Positions 45,967 through 54,998 of a DNA stretch of 64,000 nucleotides are shown here, one piece after another; positions within the stretch are counted from its first letter, which is position 1, and each line of letters starts with the position of its first letter. A model generated the notes under the pieces. It made no database searches and was not told where the DNA came from. It saw nothing but the letters and a program-made list of their open reading frames with translations. Source of the stretch: Roseiarcus sp963749715 (GTDB lineage Bacteria > Pseudomonadota > Alphaproteobacteria > Rhizobiales > Beijerinckiaceae). Location of the stretch: the NCBI GenBank assembly GCA_963749715.1, contig CAVVNR010000007.1, forward strand, positions 47,204 through 111,203, read 5' to 3'. The position numbers and the translations under genes are program-made.

Positions 45967-46584
45967 ATGCGAATCCTAACCTGGATCATCGTGGCGTTCA
46001 GCCTGGGCATTCCCGTCGCCACGGTGGCGGCGGAGGGCGATCCAGCCGCCGGCAAGGCGAGGGCGGAGGCCGCGGGGTGCTTTGCGTGCCACGGCGTCGA
46101 TGGCGTCGCCACCGCGGACGGGCTCGCGGCCGACAAGAATGTCCCAAATTTGGCAGCGGAGCCGGACCTCTACCTGCAGTTCCAGCTCGTGTTCTTCCGC
46201 AAGGGCGTGCGCAAGAACGAGGTGATGAACGCGATGGCGGAACAGCTCGGCGACGACGACTTGCGCAACCTGTCGGCATATTTTGCCTCGCTGCCGGCGC
46301 CCAACGCGCCCGCGCCGCCGGACACTGCGCCCGAAGATACCGAGCTTGGCCGCAAGGTGGCGGCGGCGATCCACTGCACGAATTGCCACGGCGACCATCT
46401 CGAAGGGGTGGACAACATCCCGCGGCTCGCTGGCCAACGGGAGGACTCCCTTTACGAGGACCTGCGCGACTTCAAATCGGGCGCCCGAACTTCTACGGGC
46501 GCCGCAGGCATGGCCGAGGTGGTGTACCCGCTCGGCGACGTGGAGATGAAAGCGCTGGCCCACTACCTCTCGGGGCTGCGCTGA
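45967..46584 (+). CDS. exported dihaem cytochrome c
   Basis: A 205-residue periplasmic cytochrome of the cytochrome c4-like arrangement: a signal peptide (ending TVAAEGDP) and two haem domains each with a CxxCH site (CFACH at about 38, CTNCH at about 137). Met ligand candidates occur in VMNAMAEQL and the GAAGMAEVV stretch. The repeat of the two halves and linker length are normal. It lies between a PQQ-type dehydrogenase and a SoxC-like molybdoenzyme, and may shuttle electrons from either to an oxidase. Confidence 0.92.
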   Translation: MRILTWIIVAFSLGIPVATVAAEGDPAAGKARAEAAGCFACHGVDGVATADGLAADKNVPNLAAEPDLYLQFQLVFFRKGVRKNEVMNAMAEQLGDDDLRNLSAYFASLPAPNAPAPPDTAPEDTELGRKVAAAIHCTNCHGDHLEGVDNIPRLAGQREDSLYEDLRDFKSGARTSTGAAGMAEVVYPLGDVEMKALAHYLSGLR

Positions 46585-46709
46585 CGCATCGGTCGCCGTC
46601 CCAGCAAAAGGGCGCGCCCGGGAACAAGGCTTGATCGGGATATGTTGAGCTTTTCGCTGCCGATGCCCGCGGGCCTCGACCGCCTTCCCAAGCGCTCAGG
46701 AAACATGCC

Positions 46710-48026
46710 GTGACTCCCAGAACGCCATCCACCAGTCGATCCGGCGACGCTCGCCGCGGGACGTCGGACGACGCGGCGCGGCCCGTGACCCGTCGAGGCC
46801 TAATCGAGGCCGGTGCGGCCGCGGCCGCCGCGGCGCTCGCCGCCCGCCCGGCGCTTGCGCAGGAGGGCGACAACCTGCCGCCGTCGGTTCCGGAATGGCA
46901 GCGCCATCCCGGAGCGGAAGTGATGAGCCCGCCCTATGGGCGGCCGTCCCGCTTCGAAGCCAACGTCGTGCGTCGCTACCGTCATGGGCTGCCCGAGCCG
47001 CCGACCCGGCTGTCGTCATTCAGCCTCACCCCGCTTCAGGATCTCTCTGGAATCATCACGCCCAATGGACTGCACTACGAGCGCCACCACGCGGGTGTGC
47101 CGACGATCGATCCCATCGAGCACCGGCTGATCGTCCACGGCCTGGTCGAGCGGCCGCTGATTTTCACCATCGAGGAGGTGTCGCGGTTTCCCTCGGTGTC
47201 GCGCGTCTTGTTTCTCGAATGTTCCGGCAACACCCAGAACTGGGGCGCGCCGAATCCCGAGTTGACCGCGCAGGACACGCATGGGCTGCTGAGCTGCTGC
47301 GAATGGACCGGCGTCCCGCTCGCCACGATTTTGGCGGAAGCTGGGGTCAAGCCGGAGGCGAAGTGGATGCTGGCCGAGGGCGCCGATGCGGCGGCGATGA
47401 CGCGCAGCATCCCGATCGAGAAGGCGCTCGACGACGCCCTCCTCGCCTACGCGCAGAATGGCGAGCGGTTGCGGCCGGAACAGGGCTACCCGATCCGCCT
47501 GCTGCTGCCCGGCTATGAGGGCAACGCCAGCGTCAAGTGGCTGAGGCGCCTCAAGCTCGGCGCGGAGCCGTTCGAAACGCGCGAGGAAACCTCGAAATAC
47601 ACGATGCTGATGCCGGACGGCATGGCGCGCCAGTTCAATTTCGTCATGCAGGCGAAATCGGTCATCACTTTCCCGTCTGGCGGACAGCGGCTCGCCGCGC
47701 CGGGGCTCCACGAGATTTCCGGCCTCGCATGGTCGGGATCGGGGAAGGTCGCGCGGGTCGAAGTCACGACCGACGGCGGCGCGTCATGGCGCGACGCGGC
47801 GCTGCAGGAGCCGGTCATGTCGAAGTGCCTGACGCGGTTCCGGTCACCCTGGCGTTGGGAGGGCGCCCCCGCAATGCTCGCGAGCCGCGTCACCGACGAG
47901 ACAGGCTACGCCCAGCCAAGCCGCGAGGCGTTGCTCAAGGAGCGCGACGAGCGGTCGTACTACCATTACAACGCGATCCAGCACTGGAGCGTGGCGGCGG
48001 ACGGCGCGGTGACCAATGCCGGATAG
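46710..48026 (+). CDS. soxC: SoxC-like sulfane/sulfite dehydrogenase molybdenum subunit
   Basis: A 438-residue molybdopterin enzyme of the sulfite oxidase family. A Tat-type signal (TRRGLIEAGAAAAAAALAARPALA) sends it folded to the periplasm. The Mo-coordinating Cys is in LFLECSGNTQNWG; the HYERHHAGVP and IEHRLIVHGLVERP segments and the C-terminal dimerisation domain (GLAWSGSGKVARVEVTTDGG) are typical of SoxC. GTG start with AGGAA upstream. It overlaps the SoxD-like cytochrome gene. No soxXYZAB is in the window, so a sulfite rather than thiosulfate role is possible. Confidence 0.9.
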   Translation: MTPRTPSTSRSGDARRGTSDDAARPVTRRGLIEAGAAAAAAALAARPALAQEGDNLPPSVPEWQRHPGAEVMSPPYGRPSRFEANVVRRYRHGLPEPPTRLSSFSLTPLQDLSGIITPNGLHYERHHAGVPTIDPIEHRLIVHGLVERPLIFTIEEVSRFPSVSRVLFLECSGNTQNWGAPNPELTAQDTHGLLSCCEWTGVPLATILAEAGVKPEAKWMLAEGADAAAMTRSIPIEKALDDALLAYAQNGERLRPEQGYPIRLLLPGYEGNASVKWLRRLKLGAEPFETREETSKYTMLMPDGMARQFNFVMQAKSVITFPSGGQRLAAPGLHEISGLAWSGSGKVARVEVTTDGGASWRDAALQEPVMSKCLTRFRSPWRWEGAPAMLASRVTDETGYAQPSREALLKERDERSYYHYNAIQHWSVAADGAVTNAG

Positions 48027-48618
48027 AATCGCTCGCCGCTTGACGCTTGCGCTCGCGGCGACGCTTGCGGCCGGCGCCGTCCGCGCCGGCGAGCCCTACG
48101 GCATCGGCCGCGCGGCGACGCCGCGGGAGATCGCCGGCTGGGACATCGACGCATCGCCGAGCGGCGCCGGCCTGCCGCCCGGGCGAGGCGACGTCAGGCA
48201 GGGCGAGGCGATCTTCGCCGACAAATGCGCCGCCTGCCACGGCGTCCGTGGCGAGGGCAAGCCGATGGACCGGCTGGTCGGGGGCGTCGGCACGATCCCC
48301 AACGCCAAGCCGACGAAGACCGTCGGCAGTTACTGGCCCTATGCGACCACGCTGTTCGACTATGTGCGCCGGGCGATGCCCTTGAATGCGCCGCAGTCGC
48401 TTTCGCCTGACGAAGTCTATGCGGTTTCGGCCTATGTGCTGTTCCTCAACGGGATCGTGCCCGAGGACGCCGCGCTCGGCGCGGACAATCTGGCAAAAAT
48501 CAAAATGCCCAACCGCGACGGCTTCGTCAGCGCCTATCCGCCGCCGGGCGCGGCGCCAAGCCCAGCCGCCGGCGATGGCCGCGCCGACCGCGCGGCGCTA
48601 AAATGTCATACGACCTGA
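48016..48618 (+). CDS. soxD: SoxD-like monohaem cytochrome c
   Basis: A 200-residue exported cytochrome with one haem site (CAACHGVRGEGK, about 76-87) and a signal peptide ending at about 24 (AVRAGEPYG). The pattern YGIGRAATPREIAGWDID at the mature start is the SoxD N-terminal signature; family SoxD is usually about 350-400 residues with a second haem, so this is a short form containing only the first domain. It starts within the last codons of soxC and would accept its electrons. The final residues (ALKCHTT) include an isolated Cys. Confidence 0.85.
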   Translation: MPDRIARRLTLALAATLAAGAVRAGEPYGIGRAATPREIAGWDIDASPSGAGLPPGRGDVRQGEAIFADKCAACHGVRGEGKPMDRLVGGVGTIPNAKPTKTVGSYWPYATTLFDYVRRAMPLNAPQSLSPDEVYAVSAYVLFLNGIVPEDAALGADNLAKIKMPNRDGFVSAYPPPGAAPSPAAGDGRADRAALKCHTT

Positions 48619-48653
48619 CAAGTGGCCGGCATGGCTCACGGGAGGAAACGGCG

Positions 48654-48971
48654 GTGATCATCGATCTGCGGACCTACACGATGGTGCCCGGGCGCCTTGG
48701 CGCCTGGCTTAAACTGTATGAGGCGGAAGGCATGCCAATCCATGTCCGGCATCTGGGTCAGCCGATCGGCGTGTTCACCACCGATGTCGGGACGGTGAAC
48801 CAGGTGGTGTTCTTCTGGGGCTTCGAGAGCCAGGCCGACCGGGAGCGGCGGCGCGACGCGCTCGAGGCCGATCCCGACTGGGTCGCCTATCGCAAGAAAA
48901 GCGCTGACGCCGGCAACGTGCAGCATCAGGAGTGCAAGATCATCAAGTCGACCACGTTCTCGCCGCAGTGA
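48654..48971 (+). CDS. NIPSNAP family protein
   Basis: A 105-residue dimeric alpha/beta barrel protein. The NIPSNAP signature IIDLRTYTMVPGRLGAWLKLYE is at the start, and the FFWGFESQADRERRRDALEADPDW segment follows. I choose GTG 48654, preceded by GGGAGGAAACGGCG, over an upstream ATG at 48603 that would overlap the soxD-like gene. Role unknown; members often sit beside oxidative or catabolic genes. Small and probably part of the soxCD-like unit. Confidence 0.8.
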   Translation: MIIDLRTYTMVPGRLGAWLKLYEAEGMPIHVRHLGQPIGVFTTDVGTVNQVVFFWGFESQADRERRRDALEADPDWVAYRKKSADAGNVQHQECKIIKSTTFSPQ

Positions 48972-48996
48972 CTGCGCGACGCCGCCGCGCTCGCCC

Positions 48997-50002
48997 TCAT
49001 CCCTTGCGCGCTTGATCGACCATGTCGCGGAACTTCTTGACGTTGTCCTCGCCGGCATAGGCGGCGATCCGCTTGTAGGCGGGCTCCATCAGGGCGCGAA
49101 ACGGCGCGAGGTCGGGCCGCGTGATCTGCATGCCGGCCGCTTCGAGCTTGGCGATCTGGTCGGCCTCGCCCTCGGCCATCAGCTTGCGCATGAGGTCGCC
49201 GGCGGCGGCGCTCTCCTCGCGGAAGATCGTCTGCTGCTCGGGCGTCAGCTTCTTCCAGGCATTGACGCCGATGGTGTGGATCATGTTGTTGTAGATGTGC
49301 CGGGTGATCGCGAGATGCTTCTGCACCTCGTAGAACTTGCTGTAATAGATCACCGGCGATCGGGTTTTCCTCGCCGTCGACGACCTTCTGCGACAGCGCG
49401 AGGTAGAGCTCCGGGAACGCGATCGCCTGCACGCTGGCGCCGAGCGCCTCCATCGAAGCCTGGATCTGCAATTCGGGCGGCGTGCGGAGCTTCAGCCCCT
49501 CGACGTCGTCGGGCGCGTTGATCGGGCGCACGCTGTTGGTGACGTTGCGAAACCCGTATTCCCAGTTGCGCAGCAGGATGAAGCCCTGCTTTTCGGCGAG
49601 CGGCGCCGAGCCAGTCCATCGCCGGCCCGTCGAGGACGCGAAACACCGAGTCCCGGCTGTCGAAGATGAACGGCAGCATGACGGCGCCAAACGCCGTGTC
49701 GTACTTGTCGAGCTGGCCCTGGGTCGGCAGTCCCATGTCGATCGTTCCGAGCTTGATCTGCTGGGCCTGCTCCGGCGGCCCGCCGAGCAGGTTGTTGGGA
49801 AAGATCATTGATCTTGATCGCGCCGTCGGTGCGCTCTCGACCCGGCTCGCAAATTGCTTGGCGGCAATATTGGCCGGATGATCTTCCTGGCGCGAAATGC
49901 GCGAAGCGCAGCGTCAGCGGCGCCGCCGCGCGCGCGACATAGGGCGCGGCCAGCGTCACGCGGCGGCGCTGGCGGCGGCTTCAGAAACTCTCTGCGGTCC
50001 AT
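48997..50002 (-). pseudogene. TRAP transporter DctP, multiple frameshifts
   Basis: Fragments in three frames together reconstruct a DctP-type receptor of about 330 residues. It begins MDRREFLK with a Tat-like signal and Ala-rich stretch, then TLRFAHFA, QEDHPANIAAKQFASRVES, TDGAIKI, IFPNNLLGGPPEQAQQIK and ends near 48997 in an intact last 118 residues (VIYYSKFYEVQKH onward). At least six single-base indels lie between 49350 and 49980, none with a stop of its own. Distinct from the DctP at 35927. It precedes, on the transcript, the broken DctQM at 50042. The density of indels suggests unpolished sequence or very recent decay. Confidence 0.8.
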
Positions 50003-50041
50003 GACTCTCCTCCCTGATCTGTCCCGATGCTGCCGCGCGCG

Positions 50042-51925
50042 TTAGCCACGAAAGCCGAAATAATGCGGCAGGAACAATGCCAACCACGGCACGAACGCGA
50101 CGATCAGCAGGCCAACGAGCACCATGGCGAGATACGGAAGCATGGCGCGCGACGCGGCCTCGATATCGCACGCATGACAGCGCAGCAGACATAGAAACCG
50201 ACGCCGGCAAGCGGCATGAAGCCGCCGATGCCCATGGCGATGATCAGCACCAGGGCGTAGTGCAGTTCGCTCAAGCCGAGCTTGCCGGCGATCGGGAGCA
50301 GCAACGGCGCGAGCACGTTGAGCGACGGCAGGCCCTCGAGCAGCACGCCGACGAAGATCAGGAGCGCGATCGAGCCGACCATGAAGATCGTCGTGTTGTT
50401 GCCGGTCGAGCGGCGAGCAGATCGACCAGGCGCTGCGGCAGATAGGCGACCGTCAACGTCCACGAAAAGGCCGACGCGGCGGCGAAGATGAAGAGGAGCA
50501 CGCCGGTCAGCGCGGCAGTATCGGCGACGGTGCGCAGGAGACCCTCGAGACTCATCTCGCGATAGACGAACATCGCGAGGAACAGCCCATAGACGACGGC
50601 GAGCGCCGCGACCTCGGTCGGCGTGGCGATGCCCAGCAGAATGCCGGCCAGCAGCATGCCCGGCATCAGCAGCGGCAGCATCGCGCCGAGCCCGGCGCGG
50701 AGCACCGCGCGAGCGGCGCGCGCGGGGAGCGGCGGCGTGCCGGCGCGGCGCGGCGCAGATCGATCAGCGCCATCAGGCAGAGGGCCATCACCGCTGCCGG
50801 GATGAGGCCGCCGATGAACAGGCCGGCCACCGACACGCTGGTGATCGAGCCGACAATCAACATGGCGATGCTCGGCGGCACCGTCTCGCCCATGATCGCC
50901 GCAGACGGCGAGCACCGCCGCGCCCTCGGCTGCGCCGTGACGCTCGCGCAACTTCGTCGCGCATGACCGTGCCGACGGCGGCGACGTCGGCAGGCTTCGA
51001 GCCCGAAAGGCCGGAGATCACATACATGCTGACTACGGCGACCTGGAGCAGCCCGCCGCGCGGATGGCCGACGCGCGCTCTGGATGAAGCGGATCAGGCG
51101 CACGCTGATCGCCGCCGCGCTCCATGATCAGCCCGGCGAGGATAAAGAAGGGCACCGCGAGGAGGATGAAGTTGCCGGTGCCGTTGACCATGCGTTTGCG
51201 GCAGCACGACCAGCGAGCGCCGCGCCGGTGCTCCAGAGATACGACGGCCGCGGCCAGCAGCAGCACGAAGCCGACCGGGACGCCGGCGAAAATCGCCACG
51301 AAAAACAGAACGAGCGCCGCGATGATCGCGGAATCGTCGCCAGCGCGGGAACCACGACCGCATAGGTCGCGCGCGCCAGCGCCGCCGCGGCCAGGACACA
51401 GCAAGCGGCGATCGACCAGCGCGCAGCCTTCCATGCTCGCGCCAGATGCGCGACGAGGCATAGAGCGCAATCAGCGCCATGCCCAGCGGAAGCGGCAGGG
51501 CGATCAGCGCCGCCGGAAGCTGCAGGATCGGCGTGCGTTCGTTCCAGCTCGAGGCGATGAATTCGATCGAGGCGATGCCGGTCAGTCCGCTGACGAAGAA
51601 GCACGACGACGTCGGCGAGCGCGAGGCAGATGCGCTCGACCCGCGGTGGGAGCGAGGTTGAGGATCAGGCGGACATGCGCATGATCGCGCCGCCGATAGG
51701 CGACCGCGCCGCCGATGAACGCCAGGATCGACAGGGCCAGCCGCGCCGACCTCGTCGGACCAAAGAAACGAATGATGGAAGAAGACGCGCGCCACGACGT
51801 TGGCCAGCACCAGAACGAGCTCGCCAAGCAGAGCGGCGACGACGATCGTTCCGGCGAGCCGATCGAGCGAGCGCAGGACAAGCGGTCTCGCGCGACGCCG
51901 CGGCGGCGGACTCAGCGTCCGTCAT
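50042..51925 (-). pseudogene. fused TRAP permease (DctQ-DctM), many frameshifts
   Basis: A DctQ-type domain (LANVVARVFFHHSFLWSDEV, then SGLTGIASIEFIASSWNERT) runs into a DctM-type domain (AALVLFFVAIFAGVPVGFVLLLAA, MVNGTGNFILLAVPFFILAGL, VSMYVISGLSGSKPADVAAVG) in one 1.9-kb stretch with no room for separate genes, so this was a fused permease of about 620-640 residues. The last residues HYFGFRG end at a TAA near 50042. At least ten single-base indels occur, nearly all apparent insertions, between 51750 and 50900 alone. The start is not certain; an ATG at 51925 or one at 52038 with GGGAGGAAAGCC are candidates. Confidence 0.75.
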
Positions 51926-52853
51926 CGCCCTCGGCAAGGCGCTGTCGCTGCTTGTCATCGCTCGACCCTACCGCGCCGCGCTGTTCGCCGCGCGATCGAG
52001 GCTGGCCTCGACAGCGACGCTCCTCGTCATCGGCATGGCTTTCCTCCCTGGCGGCCTTCTTGATGCGCGGCCGTGCTTTGCGGCCGTTGGTCGGCGATTC
52101 GCGCACCCGTGCGTCGTCGACGAAATAGTCGGGATTGAGGCGGCGGATGTTCGGAATGTCGGCGAGAAGCCCGTCGAGATGAATGCCCATCGCCCGCGCC
52201 GCGCGCGCGCCGTCGCCGGATTCGATCGCGGCAGCGATGTTGGCATGTTCGCGGATGGCGCGCGCCATGCGGCCCTCCTGCGGCAGCGTCAGCCGGCGGT
52301 AGCGGTCGACATGAACTTTGACTTGCTCGACGAGCGTCCAGATTCCGCGATAACCCGCCGCCTCGGCGATTGCGCCATGAAAGGCCTCGTCGGCCTGGTG
52401 GAACGCATTGCGATCGCCGGCGCGACCCGCTTCTCGCTGGCGCTCCAATTGGGCGAGGAGGGCGATGATCTGGCTGCGCTGAGCGCGCTCGGCGGCGAGC
52501 CGCGCGGAGGTCTGCTCGAGCGCCTTGCGAATGACGATCGTCTCGGGCAACGCGGCAAGCGGTATGCGCGCCGCGAACGTGCCCGACTGCGGGAATATCT
52601 CGATGAGCCCCTCGTCGGCGAGTTTGCGCACCGCCTCGCGCACCGGCGTCCGGCTGAAGCCGTAGGATTTCGCCAACTCCGCCTCCGAGATCGGTTCGCC
52701 CGGCAAGCGCTCGAGCGAGACAAGCTCGGCGCGCAAATCGGTGTAGATCTCCGCCCCGATCCCGCGGACGCCGACGCCGCCAGCCCAGGGCCTGCGGGTC
52801 GAGAACACTTGTGTCGACGGAGCGTGGTCGGCGGACTGCCTCGAACTGATCAT
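51912..52853 (-). CDS. GntR-family regulator, FadR/FCD subfamily
   Basis: A 313-residue regulator. The winged helix-turn-helix is ISEAELAKSYGFSRTPVREAVRKLADEGLIEIF (about 54-86) and the FCD ligand domain contains the metal-binding residues in FHQADEAFHGAIAEAAG and the EHANIAAAIESGDG stretch. The ATG at 52853 follows GGGAAGCGCC. The last 70 residues are basic and low-complexity and run into the TRAP permease region, so the true stop may be earlier. A perfect 14-base palindrome lies 24 bases upstream. It probably controls the TRAP genes and the divergent SDR. Confidence 0.85.
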   Translation of the reverse strand: MISSRQSADHAPSTQVFSTRRPWAGGVGVRGIGAEIYTDLRAELVSLERLPGEPISEAELAKSYGFSRTPVREAVRKLADEGLIEIFPQSGTFAARIPLAALPETIVIRKALEQTSARLAAERAQRSQIIALLAQLERQREAGRAGDRNAFHQADEAFHGAIAEAAGYRGIWTLVEQVKVHVDRYRRLTLPQEGRMARAIREHANIAAAIESGDGARAARAMGIHLDGLLADIPNIRRLNPDYFVDDARVRESPTNGRKARPRIKKAAREESHADDEERRCRGQPRSRGEQRGAVGSSDDKQRQRLAEGDDGR

Positions 52854-52876
52854 GGCGCTTCCCAATAGCGATCAAA

Positions 52877-52890
52877 ACTAATATATTAGT
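52877..52890. promoter_or_regulatory. perfect 14-bp palindrome, candidate GntR operator
   Basis: ACTAATATATTAGT is self-complementary in full. It stands between the divergent GntR regulator and SDR genes in a short AT-rich patch, surrounded by GC-rich DNA. It is followed by ATCATACG, an octamer also present at 54822-54829 in front of the second GntR gene. Autoregulatory binding by the GntR protein is inferred. Confidence 0.6.
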
Positions 52891-52994
52891 ATCATACGTC
52901 AAGCGCCAAAGCGGCGAGCCGCAGCTCGCTCGCGCAAGATCAGGCAGCGTTGCGGAGCCACGCGCGCCGCAGCAATGGGGAGAACCAGAGCGGC

Positions 52995-53801
52995 ATGACC
53001 GACTATCGTCGTCTGTTCGATCTAATGGGCAAGACGGCGGTCGTGCTCGGCGCAGCGTCCGGCATCGGCAAGTCCTCAGCCGAGGCGTTGGCCGACCTCG
53101 GCGCAACCGTCGTCTGCGCCGATCGCGACGGCGACGGCGCCGAGGCGACGGCGACGGGAATTCGTGAGCGAGGCGGCGCGGCCGAGGCGATCGTCGCCGA
53201 CGCCGCCAGCGCAGAGGCGGTCAAAGGCCTGGCTCACTCAATCAAGGCTAGGCGCGCACGCATCGACGTCGCAGTCACCACGCCCGGTCTGAACATCCGC
53301 AAGACGATTCTCGACTATACCGAGGAAGACCTCGACCGCGTCGTCACCCTCAACCTCAAGGGAACCGTCTATTTCTTCCAGGCGTTCGGGCGCATCATGG
53401 TCGAGCAGGGCGCCGGCAGCATTATCGCATGTTCCTCCGTGCGCGCCGTCACGATCGAGCCAGGCCTTGCGGTCTACGGGTCGACGAAGGCGGCGATCGG
53501 CTTGCTGGTCAAGGGCTTTGCCTCGGAAGTCGGCCGCTTCGGCGTGCGGGTCAATGCGATCGCGCCGAGCATCGCCGAGACGGCGCTGACCGAACCGTTC
53601 AAGCAGCGGCCGGACATCTACAAGCTTTACGCGGCGCACACGGTGTTCAATCGCTGGAGCACAGCCGACGAAGCCGCATGCGCCGTGGCGTTTCTAGCGT
53701 CCGATGCGGCGAGCTACGTGACCGGGAGCACGTTGTTCGTCGACGGCGGCTGGACCGCGATCGACGGGCCGCCGACCGGTCTCACGCAACTCGCGCGGTG
53801 A
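52995..53801 (+). CDS. short-chain dehydrogenase/reductase
   Basis: A 268-residue NAD(P)-dependent oxidoreductase of the classical SDR type. The cofactor motif is GAASGIGKSSAEALADLGA with Asp in VVCADRDGDG favouring NAD. The catalytic Ser is in SIIACSSVRAV and Tyr-x3-Lys in YGSTKAAIG. The end VTGSTLFVDGGWTAIDGPP is the usual substrate-cap segment. GGAGAACC before ATG 52995. Divergent from a GntR gene; with the TRAP transporter and KdgD nearby, oxidation of a sugar or sugar acid is likely. Confidence 0.92.
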   Translation: MTDYRRLFDLMGKTAVVLGAASGIGKSSAEALADLGATVVCADRDGDGAEATATGIRERGGAAEAIVADAASAEAVKGLAHSIKARRARIDVAVTTPGLNIRKTILDYTEEDLDRVVTLNLKGTVYFFQAFGRIMVEQGAGSIIACSSVRAVTIEPGLAVYGSTKAAIGLLVKGFASEVGRFGVRVNAIAPSIAETALTEPFKQRPDIYKLYAAHTVFNRWSTADEAACAVAFLASDAASYVTGSTLFVDGGWTAIDGPPTGLTQLAR

Positions 53802-53917
53802 GGGGAGCGCGAGATGATTATGGCGTTCCACGCCGCGCGCAGGTGCCTGATTGCTTCAACGCCTGTCTCGAGGTTTCCCTGCGCGAGGGCCGGGTTATCG
53901 AGCGGGTCTTCGGGGAA

Positions 53918-54703
53918 TCACTCCGCCTCCGCCAATCGCGCGGCTTCGACGCGACGCGCGGAGAGGGAGCTTATCTCCTGATATCGGCTGAGAGAGTTGG
54001 ACAAATGCCGCCGCGCCGCCTTGCGGGCGCCCGTGGTGCTCTGGTCGCGAATGGCTTCGTAAATCGCGACGTGCTCGGTCTGAATCTTCCGCAAATATCG
54101 GACGCGATCCGGGTCGCTGCCGCTCGCGACGTTAAGGGCCTGGCGGGGAATGATGAAGTTCCCCAGAAACTCGAGAAATTGCGGGAAGTAGCGATTGTGC
54201 ACGCTGCGGAAAATCGCCAGATGGAAACGGAAGTCGGCGTCCACCGCGTTGCCGCCGACTTCAATTTCAGCCTCGATCGCCCGCAGCGCGGCCTCGATCT
54301 GGATGAGGTCCGCGCCCGTCCGGCGCTCGGCGGCAAGCCCGGAGGCCTCAATCTCCAGGCCCATGCGCAATTCGATGATCTGCAGCACGTCCTTGGCGGA
54401 TTTCACCTCGTCCGGATCGATGCGGAATGGCCGGCGCTGCACGTCCGCCGGCACGAACGCGCCCAGCCCCTGGCGGGTCATGACCAGGCCGTCGGCCCGA
54501 AGCGCCGCCACCGCCTCGCGCACCACCGTGCGACTGACCCCGGTCGCAAGCGAAAGTTCCTGCTCGGTCGGCAGGCGAGCGCCCGGTTGCAGGCGGCCGC
54601 TGAGAATCTCGGCGGCAAGGCGCTGAGTCAGCTCCTGAGTTCGATTGAGCGCCGGCCCAAGCGCAAGCGAAATCGTTTTGCCTTTCTTCACCGGATTTGC
54701 CAA
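53918..54703 (-). CDS. GntR-family regulator, FadR/FCD subfamily (second)
   Basis: A 261-residue regulator with an N-terminal winged helix (LPTEQELSLATGVSRTVVREAVAALRADGLVMTRQG, about 44-79) and FCD domain (DADFRFHLAIFRSVHNRYF). Family members of this kind regulate galactonate, glucarate and other hexuronate or aldarate pathways. It is convergent with the SDR and divergent from the pqqA-KdgD-ABC block, making that block its likely target. A small palindrome lies about 100 bases upstream. Confidence 0.9.
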   Translation of the reverse strand: MANPVKKGKTISLALGPALNRTQELTQRLAAEILSGRLQPGARLPTEQELSLATGVSRTVVREAVAALRADGLVMTRQGLGAFVPADVQRRPFRIDPDEVKSAKDVLQIIELRMGLEIEASGLAAERRTGADLIQIEAALRAIEAEIEVGGNAVDADFRFHLAIFRSVHNRYFPQFLEFLGNFIIPRQALNVASGSDPDRVRYLRKIQTEHVAIYEAIRDQSTTGARKAARRHLSNSLSRYQEISSLSARRVEAARLAEAE

Positions 54704-54804
54704 TCAATTCCCGCTTCACGATTATTGCACAAACCGCGCCCGCCACAAGGCCAAATGCCGGCTTTTCAACCGTCGCCGACGAGCGTCGACGGCTCTCATT
54801 CAAC

Positions 54805-54815
54805 ATATCAGATAT
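54805..54815. promoter_or_regulatory. ATATC-A-GATAT palindrome, candidate operator
   Basis: An 11-base palindrome in an AT-rich stretch between the second GntR gene and pqqA. The octamer ATCATACG follows at 54822-54829, as it also does next to the first GntR gene's palindrome. Operator function is inferred only. Confidence 0.4.
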
Positions 54816-54873
54816 AAGATCATCATACGAATCTCACTTGTCGCCCCGCCGCGACCGATATATGTTCGGTGAA

Positions 54874-54893
54874 GGGCGGTCTGCTGTCCGCCC
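54874..54893 (+). other. 5'-leader hairpin ahead of pqqA
   Basis: GGGCGG (54874-54879) and CCGCCC (54888-54893) form a stem with an eight-base loop, ending 27 bases before the pqqA start. It could stabilise the leader of this very small gene or act as a terminator of an upstream transcript, though no T tract follows. Confidence 0.45.
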
Positions 54894-54920
54894 CCAATCA
54901 ACTCGGGCAAGGAGGAAGTG

Positions 54921-54998
54921 ATGTCCTGGACGACCCCTGTTATCGTTGAAGTGTGCGTCGGCATGGAAGTGACCAGCTACGCGTCGGCGGAGATCTGA
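54921..54998 (+). CDS. pqqA: PQQ precursor peptide PqqA
   Basis: A 25-codon gene encoding the peptide that is cross-linked to become pyrroloquinoline quinone. The Glu at 16 and Tyr at 20 that are joined into PQQ are in the motif EVCVGMEVTSY, and the N-terminus MSWTTPVIV and C-terminus ASAEI fit the family. A strong site GGAGGAAGTG precedes the ATG. The pqqB, C, D and E genes are not in the window, so this copy is separate from the rest of the pathway here; extra or displaced pqqA copies are known in methylotrophs. The region after it to 55284 shows no recognisable gene. Confidence 0.93.
   Translation: MSWTTPVIVEVCVGMEVTSYASAEI

Noticed and set aside
53802..53917. Possible gene fragment between the SDR and second GntR gene
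   Set aside because: A frame starting ATGATTATGGCG is open for a short distance only and has no recognisable protein.
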